NCBI GenBank assembly: GCA_038503035.1
Contig: JAVSML010024715.1
Span: 1-64,000, forward strand
Reading direction: 5' to 3'
Source: Crocodylus rhombifer
Lineage: Eukaryota > Chordata > Crocodylia > Crocodylidae
DNA length: 64,000 nt
Part shown: positions 34,969 through 46,826 of the stretch, one piece after another
How the letters are laid out: the number at the start of each line of letters is the position of its first letter
Numbering within the stretch: position 1 is the stretch's first letter
Program-made: the position numbers and the translations under genes
Notes under the pieces: generated by a model
What the model was told of the DNA's origin: nothing
The model's input: only the letters and a program-made list of their open reading frames with translations
Database searches by the model: none

Positions 34969-35390
34969 CACATCTACACATGCATATTAATGCGATTCAA
35001 TAAACTCTGGCACATATCAAGCCAGAGTTTATTGCTCCCAGGTGCCATGTCTTCACGTGCACCTGGGACTATAGCACATTGAGCTGGATTGGAGCAGCTC
35101 CAGAAGGCAGACAGCACAGGGGGGTCAGCCTGCCAACCTGGTGCTGCTCTGGCTTACTTCAACATGTGGAGGGGCTGGCTCGGGCATGAGGGTGTTTCAG
35201 TGTGGGGCTAGCTGGCAGGCTGCTCCCACACTGAATCACCCCTGTGCCTTAGCCAACTGGGTCAGCATCTACACATGAACTGCTATGCATGAAAAAACTC
35301 TGTAGCAGGATAGTATTTGTTGATAAATTCTAATCTGCTGCAGAGTTTATTAGTCTCCTGTGACCTAATAGGGCTGCATGTGTAGATGCC
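34969..35390. mobile_element. MITE-like element with TCTACACATGCA termini
   Basis: The left end CATCTACACATGCATATTAA has an inverted counterpart GGGCTGCATGTGTAGATGCC at the right. Subterminal AATAAACTCTGG (left) and CAGAGTTTATTAG (right) are also inverted. About 420 bp, no ORF with transposase motifs. Similar TCTACACA/TGTAGAC words in 35395-35740 suggest another partial element next to it. Confidence 0.65.
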
Positions 35391-36244
35391 AAGACGTTTA
35401 CTGCAGAACTAATTAGTCTATTATACAGTAAATATTTTGTGTAGACATACTCTTTGTTGAAACTACATACACCTAATCTATGAATTGGAAGCACACAAGC
35501 TACTTCACACTAACACCCTGTGGAAGCGTCTACATGAGATGCCACATTGCTGTAGTGGGCACGTCTACACAAGTTGCTACATAGCTCATTGCTATTGAAA
35601 TGTAGCATTAGCAGACTGTAACCGTGATGCTGCCACTACTGTACAGTAGAGTTGGAAATGACCCATGCATAGCTGGGACTGTGCAGTACTGGTGTGTATC
35701 AAATGTGCAGTGGGGTGCACATGTAGACTTACCCTGAATGGATCATGTAGTGTGCACAGCTTGATGCAGCTTACTCTAGGATACCAAACAGTTTTATCTT
35801 CTTTGCACAAAGAGAGTCCAACCAGGAAATGAGTATTGAGCAACTGATGTGTTTTAAATTCACACCCTAGAATGCTGTTTATTAAGTTTCTTGTTTGGCA
35901 ATAACCTGTATCAAGAAGAGGAGACTCCAGGAGTTGTCTATTAATTCTTGCAATATAGTGGTGGGAGTTACCTTCTGTGAGCACATCACCAGAAGTAGGA
36001 ACGTGTGTTTCCCCAGGGACAAACAGTGCTGTGGCACAATGTGTGCTGCTGCTACTTGTCCCCAGGAACCACCCATTCCATGTGCACTTTGGCACACAGC
36101 ATGTTACTGTGGGTAGGGGAGGGGAGGCTGAGGCCAGCAACTGTGCTGACCCCAGCAGCCTTACCTGGGGTCCTGGGGGCCTCTGGCAGCTGCAGCCTCA
36201 GTGATTCTGAAACAGTGACCCTGGCTTTGCTTTTTTAAGGTGCT

Positions 36245-36410
36245 GATTTTTTGATCCTAGGATCTCGTGTGGTCAAAAACAAAGCCTGCACTGCAAATTA
36301 GCAGTGAGGGGAATGCCTGCATGTGAGGTGTGTATGTAGTTTGTGGCACCACAGATGGGTCTGTGGAACCACATACTGCATGTCCTTGCTCATTTGGATG
36401 CACCTTGTGG
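36245..36410. mobile_element. possible fragment of the TTTGAGGTG/CATGTGGATGCACC foldback family
   Basis: Words such as TTTGTGGCACCACAGATGGG and CATTTGGATGCACCTTG resemble the right end of the elements at 46281-46826 and 52125-52464. The left end was not found. Confidence 0.35.
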
Positions 36411-37149
36411 TAGAAGCCAGACTTCCTATAAATTAACACACACTTGCAGAACCCCTCCCCCCCACTGTGATTCTTCCTGTCCTTGGGTATTGTCAGTGTC
36501 ATCACTGCTGTTGTCCTCATTGGGTTTTATTGATGTGTTGTTAAGAGGAGAGTCATATCTATGTGTATGTCACCTCGACAAAAACTATTATTAACCTGCC
36601 AAATACGGCACATTATTACACAAAGAAAAGATAAGTGCTCTTGTACGGCCACAGATTTGCTTAACAGACAATAAAAACGCATCAAAATGCCACATTCCAG
36701 GATGCCACTTGTAAGTGAGCCAACAGCACTCAAAACAGATAGGCAATGTTTGTGACACAAGAACTTTGAACCATCTGCTCAGTAAATTCAAACTCTTCAA
36801 CACCTTATTCCAATTGCATCATATACCAATCACAATCACATCATCACATTTGGAAACTAGACTAGGATGGATATTCAGGACATTGTCGTAGCAAATACTC
36901 ATAAGAGTCCTCTAATTTTTAAAAGGGCATATGCATAATGGTACACAGTGTCAAGTCAAATATTTATATTATTTCATTTGTGGTAATGCTCTGTACAATT
37001 ATTTCCAGAATGTTGTTTTCCTTGGAAAGAAAAAGGAGTGTGGGTACTTTTATTTTCCTGTAAACACACAAAGAAAAGTTAAGATTCAAGAAGTGTTTCA
37101 AAGAACAAATCATGTTATATGACAAGGATAAACAAGGACTAAATAAATA

Positions 37150-37325
37150 TGCAGTAACATGAGTTACTGCACAGTAGCACCAGCGAACACCTTTTTTGTG
37201 ATGCTACTGCACAGTAGCCTAATACTAATGCGCAGTAGGGTTTCAGCACAATTTTTGCCATGTGATGCTACTGCACAGTAGTATCAGGCTACTACTCAGT
37301 CACCATCTTGTGTAGACGTGCTTTT
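37150..37325. repeat. cluster of CTACTGCACAGTAG palindromes (MITE-like)
   Basis: The self-complementary word CTACTG-CA-CAGTAG or a one-base variant occurs three times within about 130 bp (near 37165, 37205 and 37268), plus a diverged copy near 37231. The segment ends in TTGTGTAGACGTGC, an end sequence like that of other nearby MITE-like elements. Confidence 0.75.
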
Positions 37326-37796
37326 CAGTATCAAAAAATAATCCCCAATGCACTCAAAGAGTTTTCTGAACTGCTTGTGCACTGTTGTGTTTCCCTCCCA
37401 GTAGATGTCCTGATAATTAAAGTTCAGAAACCAAGTTCTGTAATTTGGAAGCTTCTGTCAGTTGTTTAAAAGCAGCCACATCCACCTCTTCCTCCTGGTT
37501 CATTGGCTTATAGCAGACACCCACCCTGACATGCCCCTGTGATGTTCTCCCCTCTGACCTTTACTCAGAAACTTTGAACAGGCCTACCTTCCATTTTGTA
37601 CTGCACCTCAGACAACATGTATGCCTCCCTTATATAGGGCAACACCTCCTCCTTTCCCTCGCAAGCAATTCTTCTTGAACAAGTTACACTCATTCATAAC
37701 TGTACTCCAGTCATGTGAACTATCTCACCATGTCTCCATAATCCCAATTATGTCACAGTTCAACAAATGCACTAAGCCGACCAATTAGGGTTACTG

Positions 37797-38711
37797 TATT
37801 TTCACTTCCAAAAAAGAAGGACATCTGTTGGGAGGGAAGGGAATATATGATTATGGGGAGGGGCAGTGATATGTTGGTGCTCATTCCATGAGCCTCTGCT
37901 CATTCCATTGTCCTTACTTCCAAGCCACACTGCCGCCCCTCATTCCCAACCCACAGTACCACCCGCCGGGCCATGATGGTGCCCCTCACTCCTAACCCAC
38001 AGCACCCCATACCCGCTGGTGCCCCGCATTCCTGACCCACAGTCCCTGCCCCTCCCCCCAGTGCCCCTAACTCCCAAGCTACATGCCCACTCCAGCCCTG
38101 ATGCTGTCCTTCACTCCTGACCCACAGCCCTCTGTTCCCCTAAGCCCTGCAGCATCTCCTGGCTGCCCCACCCCTTAAAGCAAGGGCACCAGCCCAGCCA
38201 CACAGCTCCACACTGCCCTGAAGGACCCCCTGCACCCTTCCCCCATAGAGGAGAAGGTGCCTCACCCCCTCCCCAACCCTACTGCAGCTCTAGCACCTGG
38301 ACAGCTTTTCCCAGTGCTGGCAGGCACCCTCCTCCCCACACCTGTCCCCTCCACACACACACAAAGACTCACATGCCCTACACAACTCCCCAGACAGTCT
38401 CCAAGCTCTGGCCCTCCAACCCCCACCCCATAGACTTACCTATTTCCAGCTGCTGGGGATGCTTCTACCACCCTGCCTGGCTGAATGCTGGCCATGTGGA
38501 TATGCACATATACACACACATGGTGCCCCCCCTCCAAATACCCTCCCCCTGCTTCTCCCAGCCCCAAGTACCTCCTTGCCAGGACAAATATTGATGTAGA
38601 GCAGAACATAATCCTGCACAATTCATCATATATTAAAAAACCACCTGGATGGAGATCAGAGGATCTAAAAAGAGGACATGTATAGGAAAACCCAGATATA
38701 TGGTAACTCTA
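37797..38711. mobile_element. second element of the AGGGTT...AACYCT family
   Basis: The left terminus AGGGTTACTGTATTTTCACT with AAAAAAGAAGGACA and the right terminus AGATATATGGTAACTCT with AAAAAGAGGACATG match those of 30274-30698. ACCAATT lies at 37790-37796 and again at 38714-38720 and may be the target duplication. The interior is C-rich, different from the first copy, and non-coding. Confidence 0.65.
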
Positions 38712-38879
38712 CCACCAATTCTTCCTGTCTGTCCCTCATATTTCTTGCATTAGTGAATAAACATTTCATGTATCTAACTGGTTGTTCTGTCTTCTCTTTC
38801 TAAACATGGCTAAGTCTTCAGCTCTTGATTCCCCTTACTAAATTTTTATCCTGGTCCCCTAGCTCTTTACTTACCTCTG

Positions 38880-39830
38880 GCCTATTTTTTCATCCCCTGG
38901 TGGACTTACTTTAAAGCCTGGGTTAGCAAGCTTATATGTGAAGACACACTTCCCTGTTTTCATTAGGTGGAGTCCATCTCTTCCCAGTCATCTTGGAATA
39001 ACACCCATGGTCAAAAAAGCCAAAGCCCTGTTGGCAATACCATCTATGCAGCCATCTGTAGATCCCCAGATAGATCTACTCTTAGCCAAGCCTTTACCCT
39101 TGACTGGGAGGATCAATGACAACAACCCTTTGGCCCCCTTCTCCTTCACACTTGTGCCTAGAGCTATGTAGTCACTCTGGATGTGCTCCAGTTTGCCCCT
39201 AGCAGTATCATTAGTGCCCACATGGATGAGCAGCATAGTATAATAGGTAGACAGCTGGATGAGTGTTGGTATTCTATAACATTTTGAATGTAGATTCCTG
39301 GCATGCAGCAGACCACCCAAGCCAAGAGGTCATTTCAGCCTCTGTGACCTGTTGGAGGGAGTTGCCAACCATCACCTCCTGTCACTTTCTTTTGGCAGCA
39401 GTGGTTTCTGTCCTCCCACCCCTTGACCTCTTCTGCCACCCCTTGACCTCTTCTGCCTTCTCATCTAATGCTAGGGCTTCATACTTGTCCTCCAGATGGG
39501 TGGCCATGGGTCTGGAACTAGAATGCTGTCTGTTGCCAGAGGTAACCAGCTGCCAATTCTACTTTCCTGAATATCAGTGTCTCCCAATTATATTTTCCAA
39601 TGCCTTCTCTGGCTGTCCCTCTTCTATGATCAGAAGGTCTCTGTGCATTCACCCAATGAAGGCCTCATGCTCATGGATTCTTCTGAGCCTATCCATCTGC
39701 TCCTTCAACTCCCTTACCCGATTCCTGAGATAATCCACCAGGAGGTATCTTTCAGATCTCAGGCAGGCTACAGTCCCTGCAAAGCCACACCAGAACCTGT
39801 GTGGAAGTTTCAGTGATCAGTGGCTGTGCC
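38880..39830 (-). pseudogene. CR1 ORF1 (coiled coil, SGNH-like domain), degraded
   Basis: Minus-strand CR1 ORF1 from another, more diverged subfamily. The N-terminal coiled coil LRNRVRELKEQMDRLRRIHE lies at about 39730-39665. The SGNH-like part (39320-38988) shows YYTMLLIHVGTNDTARGKLE (block III, GTND) and GLLSLILPVKGKG. The block I GDS motif is not readable. Similarity to the ORF1 at 59379 continues left through GGAGTCCATCTCTTCCC to about 38880, where ORF1 should end. It is followed on its 5' side by CR1 RT in the opposite orientation (from 40130). Confidence 0.72.
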
Positions 39831-40129
39831 TAGATAGGGCCCACACAAACAGAAGCAGAGGTTTTGGCATTTTGATGTCTTTTAGCCATCTTAAGCTTAA
39901 CCCTAAACTTCCAATGTCTTCATTTGCTGATACGTTTGCTGATCATGGTGTCGATGATTCCTGTGTGTTCCTGGGTTCTAGCTATCCAAGCCATCTAATA
40001 CTATAATTGAATTTGAAACTATAATTGCATTTTTCCATTCTTAATCTGACATTGTTTAGGTAGGTGACAAACTGAGATTACTTCCTATTTATACAAAAAC
40101 ATGCTTGTTTTTCAGTTGAGGGATAGTTA

Positions 40130-41388
40130 GCATGGGGTTGTTGTGGGTAGGTCTTGCTTGACCAATCTCATTTCCTTCTATGACAAAGTGATGTATCACA
40201 TGGACAAAAGGAAAGAGGTTGATGTCATATATTTGAACTTCAAAAAAGCCTTTGACCTGGTATCCCGTGATGCCCTCATGTAAAAATTGGGCAACCGTGG
40301 TCTCGATTACTCCATAGTCTGATGTTTGGGGAACTGGCTTTGAGGTCAGACCCAGAGGGTGGTAGTTGATGAAACCAAATCAACATGGCACTTGGTGACT
40401 AGTGGTATCCTCCAAGGCTCTGTTCTCAGACCTGTACTCTTTAATGTCTTCATAAATGATCTGGACACTGGAATCAAAAGCAGACTGGTCAAGTTTGGTG
40501 ATAACACTGAACTTTGGGGAACAGTCTCCACACTTCAGGATAGACTGGTTATTCAGGCCAACCTCGATAGGCTTGCAAGGTGGGTGGATGAAAACCTGAT
40601 GGCATTCAATATGAAGAAATGCAAGGTACTCCACCTCAGAACTAAAAACCTGCATCACAATTATAGGCTCAGCAATGCTACACTTGCTAGCACCATGACT
40701 GAAAGAGACTTGGGGGTTATAATGCACCAAAAGATGAATATAAGCCACCAATGTGATATCATAGTTGGCAAAGTGAACAAAACTCTAGCTTGCATCTATC
40801 GATGCATCTTGAGCAAGACCCAGGATGTCATCCTCCCACTGTACTCAGCCTCGGTGAGGCTGCAGCTGGAGTACGGCATCCAATTCTGGGCTCCACAATT
40901 TAGGAGCGATGTGGAGAATCTTGAAAGTGTCCAGAGGAGACCCATGCACATGATCAGAGGGCAAGAGAACAGGCGTTATGAAGACAGAATGCAAACTATG
41001 TGACTCTTGAGCCTGGAGAAACATAGGCTCAGGGGTGACTTGTTGGCAGCCAGAAATACATAAGGGGTGTACATCAGGATCTGGGGAAACACCTGTTCAC
41101 CAGAGCACCCCAGGGGATGAGAAGGTCCAACAGTCACAAACTGCTGCAAGACCATTTTAGACTGGGCATAAGGAAAAACTTCTTTACTGTCTGAGTCCCC
41201 AAGGCCTGGAATGGACTCTCCCCAGAGGTGGTGCAAGCATGTACTCTGGACACTTTCAAGAAACATTTGGACTTTTATCTTTCTGGGACCCTTTGACCCT
41301 AACTGACTTTTTGCCCCTTGGAAGGGGGCTGGACCCAATGATCTTATGAAGTCCCTTCCAGCCCTAATGTGTATGAAATGTATGAATT
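40130..41388 (+). mobile_element. CR1 LINE 3' part (mid RT to 3' end), sense
   Basis: Starts at about 40130 in the segment equivalent to GRSCLTNLISFYD and runs to CCCTAATGTGTATGAAATGT near 41388. It has the standard CR1 3' UTR block. It is preceded on the left by the antisense ORF1 described at 38880-39830. Confidence 0.9.
40150..41290 (+). pseudogene. CR1 reverse transcriptase, C-terminal half
   Basis: The open stretch 40359-41003 contains VTSGILQGSVLRPVLFNVFI, then FGDN in place of the catalytic FADD, then ENLMAFNMKKCKVLHLRTKN, ERDLGVIMHQKMNISHQCD and VILPLYSASVRLQLEYGIQF. It ends in a premature stop inside RGQENRRYEDRM. Downstream C-terminal coding sequence is in other frames to about 41290. 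A dead fragment. Confidence 0.85.
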
Positions 41389-41527
41389 GCCCTACTCCTG
41401 CATGTTCTTCTCCTGCATATCTGTTGTTTCTGCCCAGCTTTAAGCTCATGTGCTTCAAAATTCTTACAGAATTGAGATCTATTTTATACATTTTCTGGAA
41501 CAGGAAACATCTTTTATAAGTAGTGTT

Positions 41528-42271
41528 CAGGCCTTGTTACACATTAATTTTAGGCAGTTCAGGGAGTGCTTACCCCTGGACTGTTCACACACATCACATA
41601 TAAAACACATAAACTAGTTTTAAGCATCTTTCAGACATTTTAAAGTTATGCCACTCCAGGGAGTTTTATCTTTGATCCATGTTAACCCAGCTCATGTGCC
41701 ATGAATATGTAGCCACTGTTCAGAGATAAGCTGGCTAAGTCTTTGTCTTTCAGCATCTCAAGATGCAGTTTCTCCTCCCTATGGCACCAAACCAACTCAG
41801 CCCCCACACCCAGGGGAGTGACCTGGCCAGACAGGGGCATAGACCAGTCCAAGAGAGAGAGCTTCTTCTTTTTTACTTCTTTTTATTTTATCCTTTAGTG
41901 GCTACACTGGCTTCATTCACCACTCAGACCCAGCTGCCATGCCCAAAGATTGCCTCTCCACCTCCTATTTCACTACCCAGAATGAGGATCTCCCCCTTGC
42001 AGCCTCATGTTCTACCTCCCAACAACCCATTTCTCTAACTCACCCAAACATAGAGCACGGGTAGAAACCTGTTCTAGCTCTCCAGCCCTCTAGCGCCAAC
42101 TCAGAGCTGTAGCTCCTGCTCACCCACTTTCTAGTGGCAAGTCACAGCTGTGCAGGTCAGGGACACTAAGATAAAGTCCTTAGCCTGAACACATGAGTGT
42201 TCTAACTCAGGCTAAAGGTAACACCGATCAACATTTTGGAAGTTTAAAGTGTAATGTGTAATGAAGTCCTT
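41528..42271. mobile_element. MITE-like element with AGG(C/A)CTT...TTACACATTA termini
   Basis: Left terminus AGGCCTTGTTACACATTA; right terminus, as reverse complement, AGGACTTCATTACACATTA. About 740 bp, internal sequence without transposase. The pairing of the termini is clear, but the family is unknown to me. Confidence 0.6.
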
Positions 42272-43442
42272 TACTATATTAGAACTCTGGTCCTTCCCTG
42301 AGCAGGTGAGGCATTGCTGTACTCGAACTATTGCTAATACTAAAAATCACAAGAACATTGGTGATTTAATATCCCAAAAGTAGCTAACTGAGAAAAAAGT
42401 GATGACTATTTCACAAAATTTGTTATTGTAGAATAAATAAAGTTATATCTATTTTGCTGGGAGGGTGGTAGAAATAAACTTTTCAAAGTAACTTGTCTTC
42501 TTTCATAAGTTTGTGATACAGATTATTTTATGAGCAGCCTTCAAGACCTTCATAATGATGCTAGCATTTCCCTTAGTGTGGTTTCTATTAAAAAAAAATG
42601 CAACTAGTCTATCATACCCATATTATCATTCTGAAAGCAGCTGCTAGACTGATGACACATCTATAATTCTCCAGAAGCGAGATAATGAAATATATAAACT
42701 TCAAAGGCTCTCTTATAAAAATGCTTTTGCATCTTTATGATACATTCACCAAGATAAGCTATGGATTTTTTTTTCTTTTTTAAACCACAATCATAATAGG
42801 TCTCAGCAACTTATATTTATTTTTAGCTTGGAAGGCTGTTTGAAAAATCCTTCTGGACAAATTCAATACAGATTTATTATGAAGCCCTATTAAATTATTC
42901 AATTTTGTGGAAGATCTTTTTCTTTAGTAAATTATACAAAGTACCCTTATCAGATCAACCTTTTATAAATGCAAGTTCAGGAACTTGCCTAAGTTGCCTG
43001 GAAATACAAATGACTCTTAAAAGATTTCTTTCTTCCTCCTCTTTTTTTTTTTTTAACAGGGTGTAGGATGGAATATTACTTGTCAGTTCAAGTTATTCAG
43101 AACTGAGTTGCTGCCTTACTTTCTAGTGACTGATTCTCCACATCCCAGTTTGTGTCTTTCACAGATGATGTTATTTTGCTCAGTGCTCCTCCTCTTTGTT
43201 CACTGAAATAAGGGAACATCCTATGACTAATGCTGAGCCTTATGTTGCTTCTTTTCACCTTTAACTGCTGCTGTTCATTCCTCTATCACACATTCCTTTC
43301 CTGAGTTTATTGTGTAGGAATTATATTAGGAACTTCCTCCAAGTTTAGACAAATTATATTCACAGTTTTTCTCCCCATTGATATTTTACTATTTAGAAAT
43401 ATACACACCCATATCCACCCACCGACCAACACATATATGTAC
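42272..43442. other. AT-rich sequence, nothing recognised
   Basis: No supported gene or element seen. Confidence 0.5.
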
Positions 43443-44366
43443 TAGGGCAGTATGAAGCTTTGGGTGCTGATTTGATTTGAAGGAGATTTGGCCTGATTCG
43501 GCAGCCAAATCTCCAAATCCAAATCAAATCAGGAGATCAATAAAAGTTCTCTGAATCAATTTGTAAAAGATTCAGAGAGATTTGGAGATCTGGGCAGTCC
43601 CTGCTCACCACTGCAGTTGAACTGGACCCAGATTCTGTGCTGGTCAGTAGGGGATGAGGGTAGGGACTGGAGGAGGGGGGAGGGCACCATGGGGGGGTCA
43701 TCCCCTGCCTGCTCCTTAAGCCCCACTGAGCACTTCCTGACCTTGGCCCACCCTCCCAGCCCCATCAATGGCTGCTCCACCTGGCCCCAGCATCCTGGCT
43801 CTTTAAAAAAAAAACCCTGAACTCACCTGCTCCTGCCAGGCAGAGGTGGGTGTGTGATCCCTGTTGACCTCCACTGCCCCACACTGCATGGGAGACTCTG
43901 GCATGAGCCGTTATCCTCCACCCATTCTCCCATTCCCGCCTATAACTGCCCCGCTCAGCCCCAGCATGCCAGCACTTAAAAAAAATAAAAGTCCCACAGT
44001 CACTGGCTGCTGCAGTGGCTGTTAGTGTTTCTGGAGGCTCATGGCAGAGCCAGTCATGCAGTGCAGGCCAGTGGAGTGCAGCAAGGATCGCCCCCCCACC
44101 GCCTGGCAGCAGCCAGTGAGTGTGAGGCTTTTTCTTTAGAAGAGCCAGGACACTGGGGCTGGGTGGGACAGCCATTGACAGGGCTGGAAGACCCAGGGGA
44201 ATGAGGCTTGTTTGATTCAGAGATTTGGACAATTCAGCGGTCACTGAATCTCTGAATCAGATTCAGCCAAATTGATTCAGGACAGTGATTCGAATCACCG
44301 AATCGAATCATTGTCCCCTAAATTGGCCAAAGCCAAAGCAAATACTAGCCACTTCACACAGGCCTA
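43443..44366. mobile_element. DNA element with AATC-rich subterminal arrays
   Basis: Flanked by ATATGTA at 43435-43441 and 44367-44373, a likely target duplication. The left end TAGGGCAGTATGAAG and the right end, inverted, TAGGCCTGTGTGAAG form imperfect terminal inverted repeats. Both subterminal zones (43470-43590 and 44210-44310) are packed with AAATC, GATTC and GATTTGG words. The middle is GC-rich and non-coding. Dense subterminal words are typical of transposase-binding regions of DNA transposons. Confidence 0.7.
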
Positions 44367-44693
44367 ATATGTATGTTCCATTTAGATAGACCTAACTAAA
44401 TGTAGGTTGATATAAGTGCCTTATTTGGGGACTTCAAATTAAGCAAAAAAAGGGCTGGCTTGATATAACTTAGTTCACTACATAGATTGAGGTAACCTAC
44501 CCTGACTGGACTATTTTAGCCTTCTGAGTCTTGCCTCCTGAGATGGACAATTCTCCAGCAGACACACCCCCAGCAGATCTGCCAGCTCCCCTCTAACTCA
44601 ACCCCTCACCTCAACAATTGCCTCCTGTGGATCTGTCAGTTTCCCCACGCTGATCACACTTGCCCTTCCTCCTCCTCCCAGTATACTTAAATC

Positions 44694-44797
44694 ATATTTT
44701 TAATAATTAAAGAAGCATATTTTTTTATTTAAATTAAGAATAGTGTTTTACCTTTGTCATTACAATTGTATAAATAAATCCAAAGGATGAAGTCATT
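44694..44797 (+). repeat. left arm of 104-bp inverted repeat
   Basis: The reverse complement matches 45420-45521 closely; shared blocks include ATGCTTCTTTAATTATTAAA and TTTGGATTTATTTATACAAT. AT-rich, no coding signal. Confidence 0.85.
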
Positions 44798-44809
44798 ATT
44801 AAATGAGCG

Positions 44810-44975
44810 AGCTCAGGGTTGCCCAGGCCAAAATCCCTTGGGTCACTGTCACAGCCTACATGCTGCATAACATATGCAAGGCCTGGGGGGAGCTCTTTTG
44901 TGAGGCCTGGGTGGAGGAGGCACAGTGGGTGGAGGATCCCTGGAACCAGGAGCAGCAGCTATGGTGGCAATGACA
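44810..44975 (+). pseudogene. PIF/Harbinger transposase-like C-terminal remnant
   Basis: One plus-strand frame reads RVAQAKIPWVTVTAYMLHN followed by ICKAWGELF and CEAWVEEAQ. The AYMLHNIC core resembles the conserved A-CVLHN-(I/F)C motif at the C-terminal end of the DDE domain of PIF/Harbinger transposases, which are also found as domesticated HARBI1-type genes. Only this tail is visible; the rest of the DDE domain is absent upstream. It sits between the inverted arms 44694-44797 and 45420-45521. The identification is by motif only. Confidence 0.5.
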
Positions 44976-45419
44976 GTGACAGCCCTCCCACTGAGGCCTT
45001 GGGTGAGCTGTGCCAGCAGGGGCCAGGGTACCAGTTGCACCCTCCACTGTATCCCACCTGGACAGTTGACCACAGACCCCTGCCCTACCACCCATCTGCA
45101 ACTCCATGCCCACTGCAGATGATTATCTAATAACACTTTATTCTCTTCACATAAACAGACCCCTCTTATCCCTTCCCTCAGTTGCACTATATTTTACTTA
45201 GCCAGTTGTACTTATTAACTACTAACAACTGGTCTAAATTCTTATCATAACAAAGCTATGTTTTCCCCCTTCTCCCAGGACTCAGAAATTGTTTCCAAAT
45301 AGATCATTCAAAATGTTGGATTATGAAAGTAAATTTCAGGTTCCAAGTCTCCAATCCAGTATGTAACTTCAAGTGACATTTTATTGAAAATATCCCTCTC
45401 AGCTACACGGCAGAGACTT

Positions 45420-45521
45420 TGACTTCATCTTTTGGATTTATTTATACAATTTTAATGAAGACAGTAAAGCATGGTATTTTTTATTTAAATAAAAATATGC
45501 TTCTTTAATTATTAAAAACAT
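45420..45521 (-). repeat. right arm of 104-bp inverted repeat
   Basis: Inverted partner of 44694-44797, separated by about 620 bp. Confidence 0.85.
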
Positions 45522-46280
45522 GGCACATATAGTTCAGAATTTCAGAATATTTTTCAGATTTCAGAAAGATTTTGTTTTCATTTCCATCTGAAGCAGAAAG
45601 TTGCTTCTAGGAAGTATTTAGGCCTTGATCCAGAATAGAACTGTAGCATATTCCATATATAATCATATGAGTATTTTCCATTCACTCAGAATTACAGATG
45701 AAGGTATGTACTATGCTGAATCAGGGCCATCATTTTTAAAGAGAAGAGAACATCTGATGTCACCTCTAATTTCATTAGGAGGAATAAATACAGATTGTCT
45801 CACTCACAGAGAGCTTGGAATGTATTAGATTTCCCTTTTTAGCATGCTAAATACATAATTCATAAGCAAGAATTTATGAAGGCTTTGTCAGAAGTAAAGG
45901 AACATTATTACCCCCATGGGCAAGATATTCTAACTATTATTTCATGACTCATTCAAATTTATTTATAATAAACTTTTTAATGTAATCCTTTTTTGACTAT
46001 GCCATTAAAGAAGGGTAGAAGAATACAGTACATGAGAGTTATATAGATGAGAATTCAGAGCCATTTTTGTATTTCATTAATATAAGCTGCCATTTTTTAT
46101 TAATGCAAATGTTTCTTTGCCATTTCCTGAATATCGCATGGATTAACTGCTTTGTTGATGCCTTTTGATCTCTTTCACTTGCTTTTCCCTGCATCTGCAA
46201 TTCCTTTCTTTCCTCCACCTTTCCATATCCTTTGTATTTAAAGGACTTTATTCCTTTCTATTTACTATCTCTGCTCCCTG
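45522..46280. other. AT-rich sequence, nothing recognised
   Basis: No supported gene or element seen. Confidence 0.5.
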
Positions 46281-46826
46281 AGGGCATGTCCACACATGTA
46301 AGCACATGCGTTTGCAGCAGTTCAAATAGAAGCAGTGCAAATTTGATCCAGGGCTTTTTGTTTCAGCGCATATGCTCAGACATGCACTTTGTAGTGGAGA
46401 AAATTGTGCCACTTGGGGCAAAATAACCCTTCCTGGCTCCTCCCAGATCTGCAGCCAGAGGGAGCTAGATCCCAGGCCTAGCACCTGTGCTATCCCCAGC
46501 AGTATAAAAAGCTACCCTGCCTTGGCCTCAGCAGTATAAAAAGCCGCCTGGGCAAGTAGCTCACGGCTACTAGCCCTCAGGAGCTTCTGGGGCCCAGCCA
46601 ATTCGTACCTGGGGAGACTACACCTTTTGCCAGCTAGACTGCTGAAGCAGCTGTGAGAGTTCCCTACAACCTTTACCCACTGATATCCAGGGGTCTAATT
46701 TTTTCCCCATAATGCAAGTTTGCAGCGTGGGGAACATATTTTTGTTCCCGTACATGCCTCTTGCCCTGCCTCAAAGGGGTTTGAGGTGCGGCAAGAGGCA
46801 TGTGCATGCTCATGTGGATGCACCCT
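46281..46826. mobile_element. foldback/MITE-like element with AGGGCATGTCCACA termini
   Basis: The left end AGGGCATGTCCACACATG and, inverted, the right end AGGGTGCATCCACATGAGCA are imperfect terminal repeats. The right subterminal part (TTTGAGGTGCGGCAAGAGGC) is shared with the element at 52125-52464. The interior contains a direct repeat of CAGCAGTATAAAAAGC (near 46498 and 46532). No transposase. Confidence 0.6.

Noticed and set aside
46498..46550. Tandem promoters (two TATAAAAAG boxes)
   Set aside because: They lie in a short direct duplication inside a MITE-like element with no transcript evidence.
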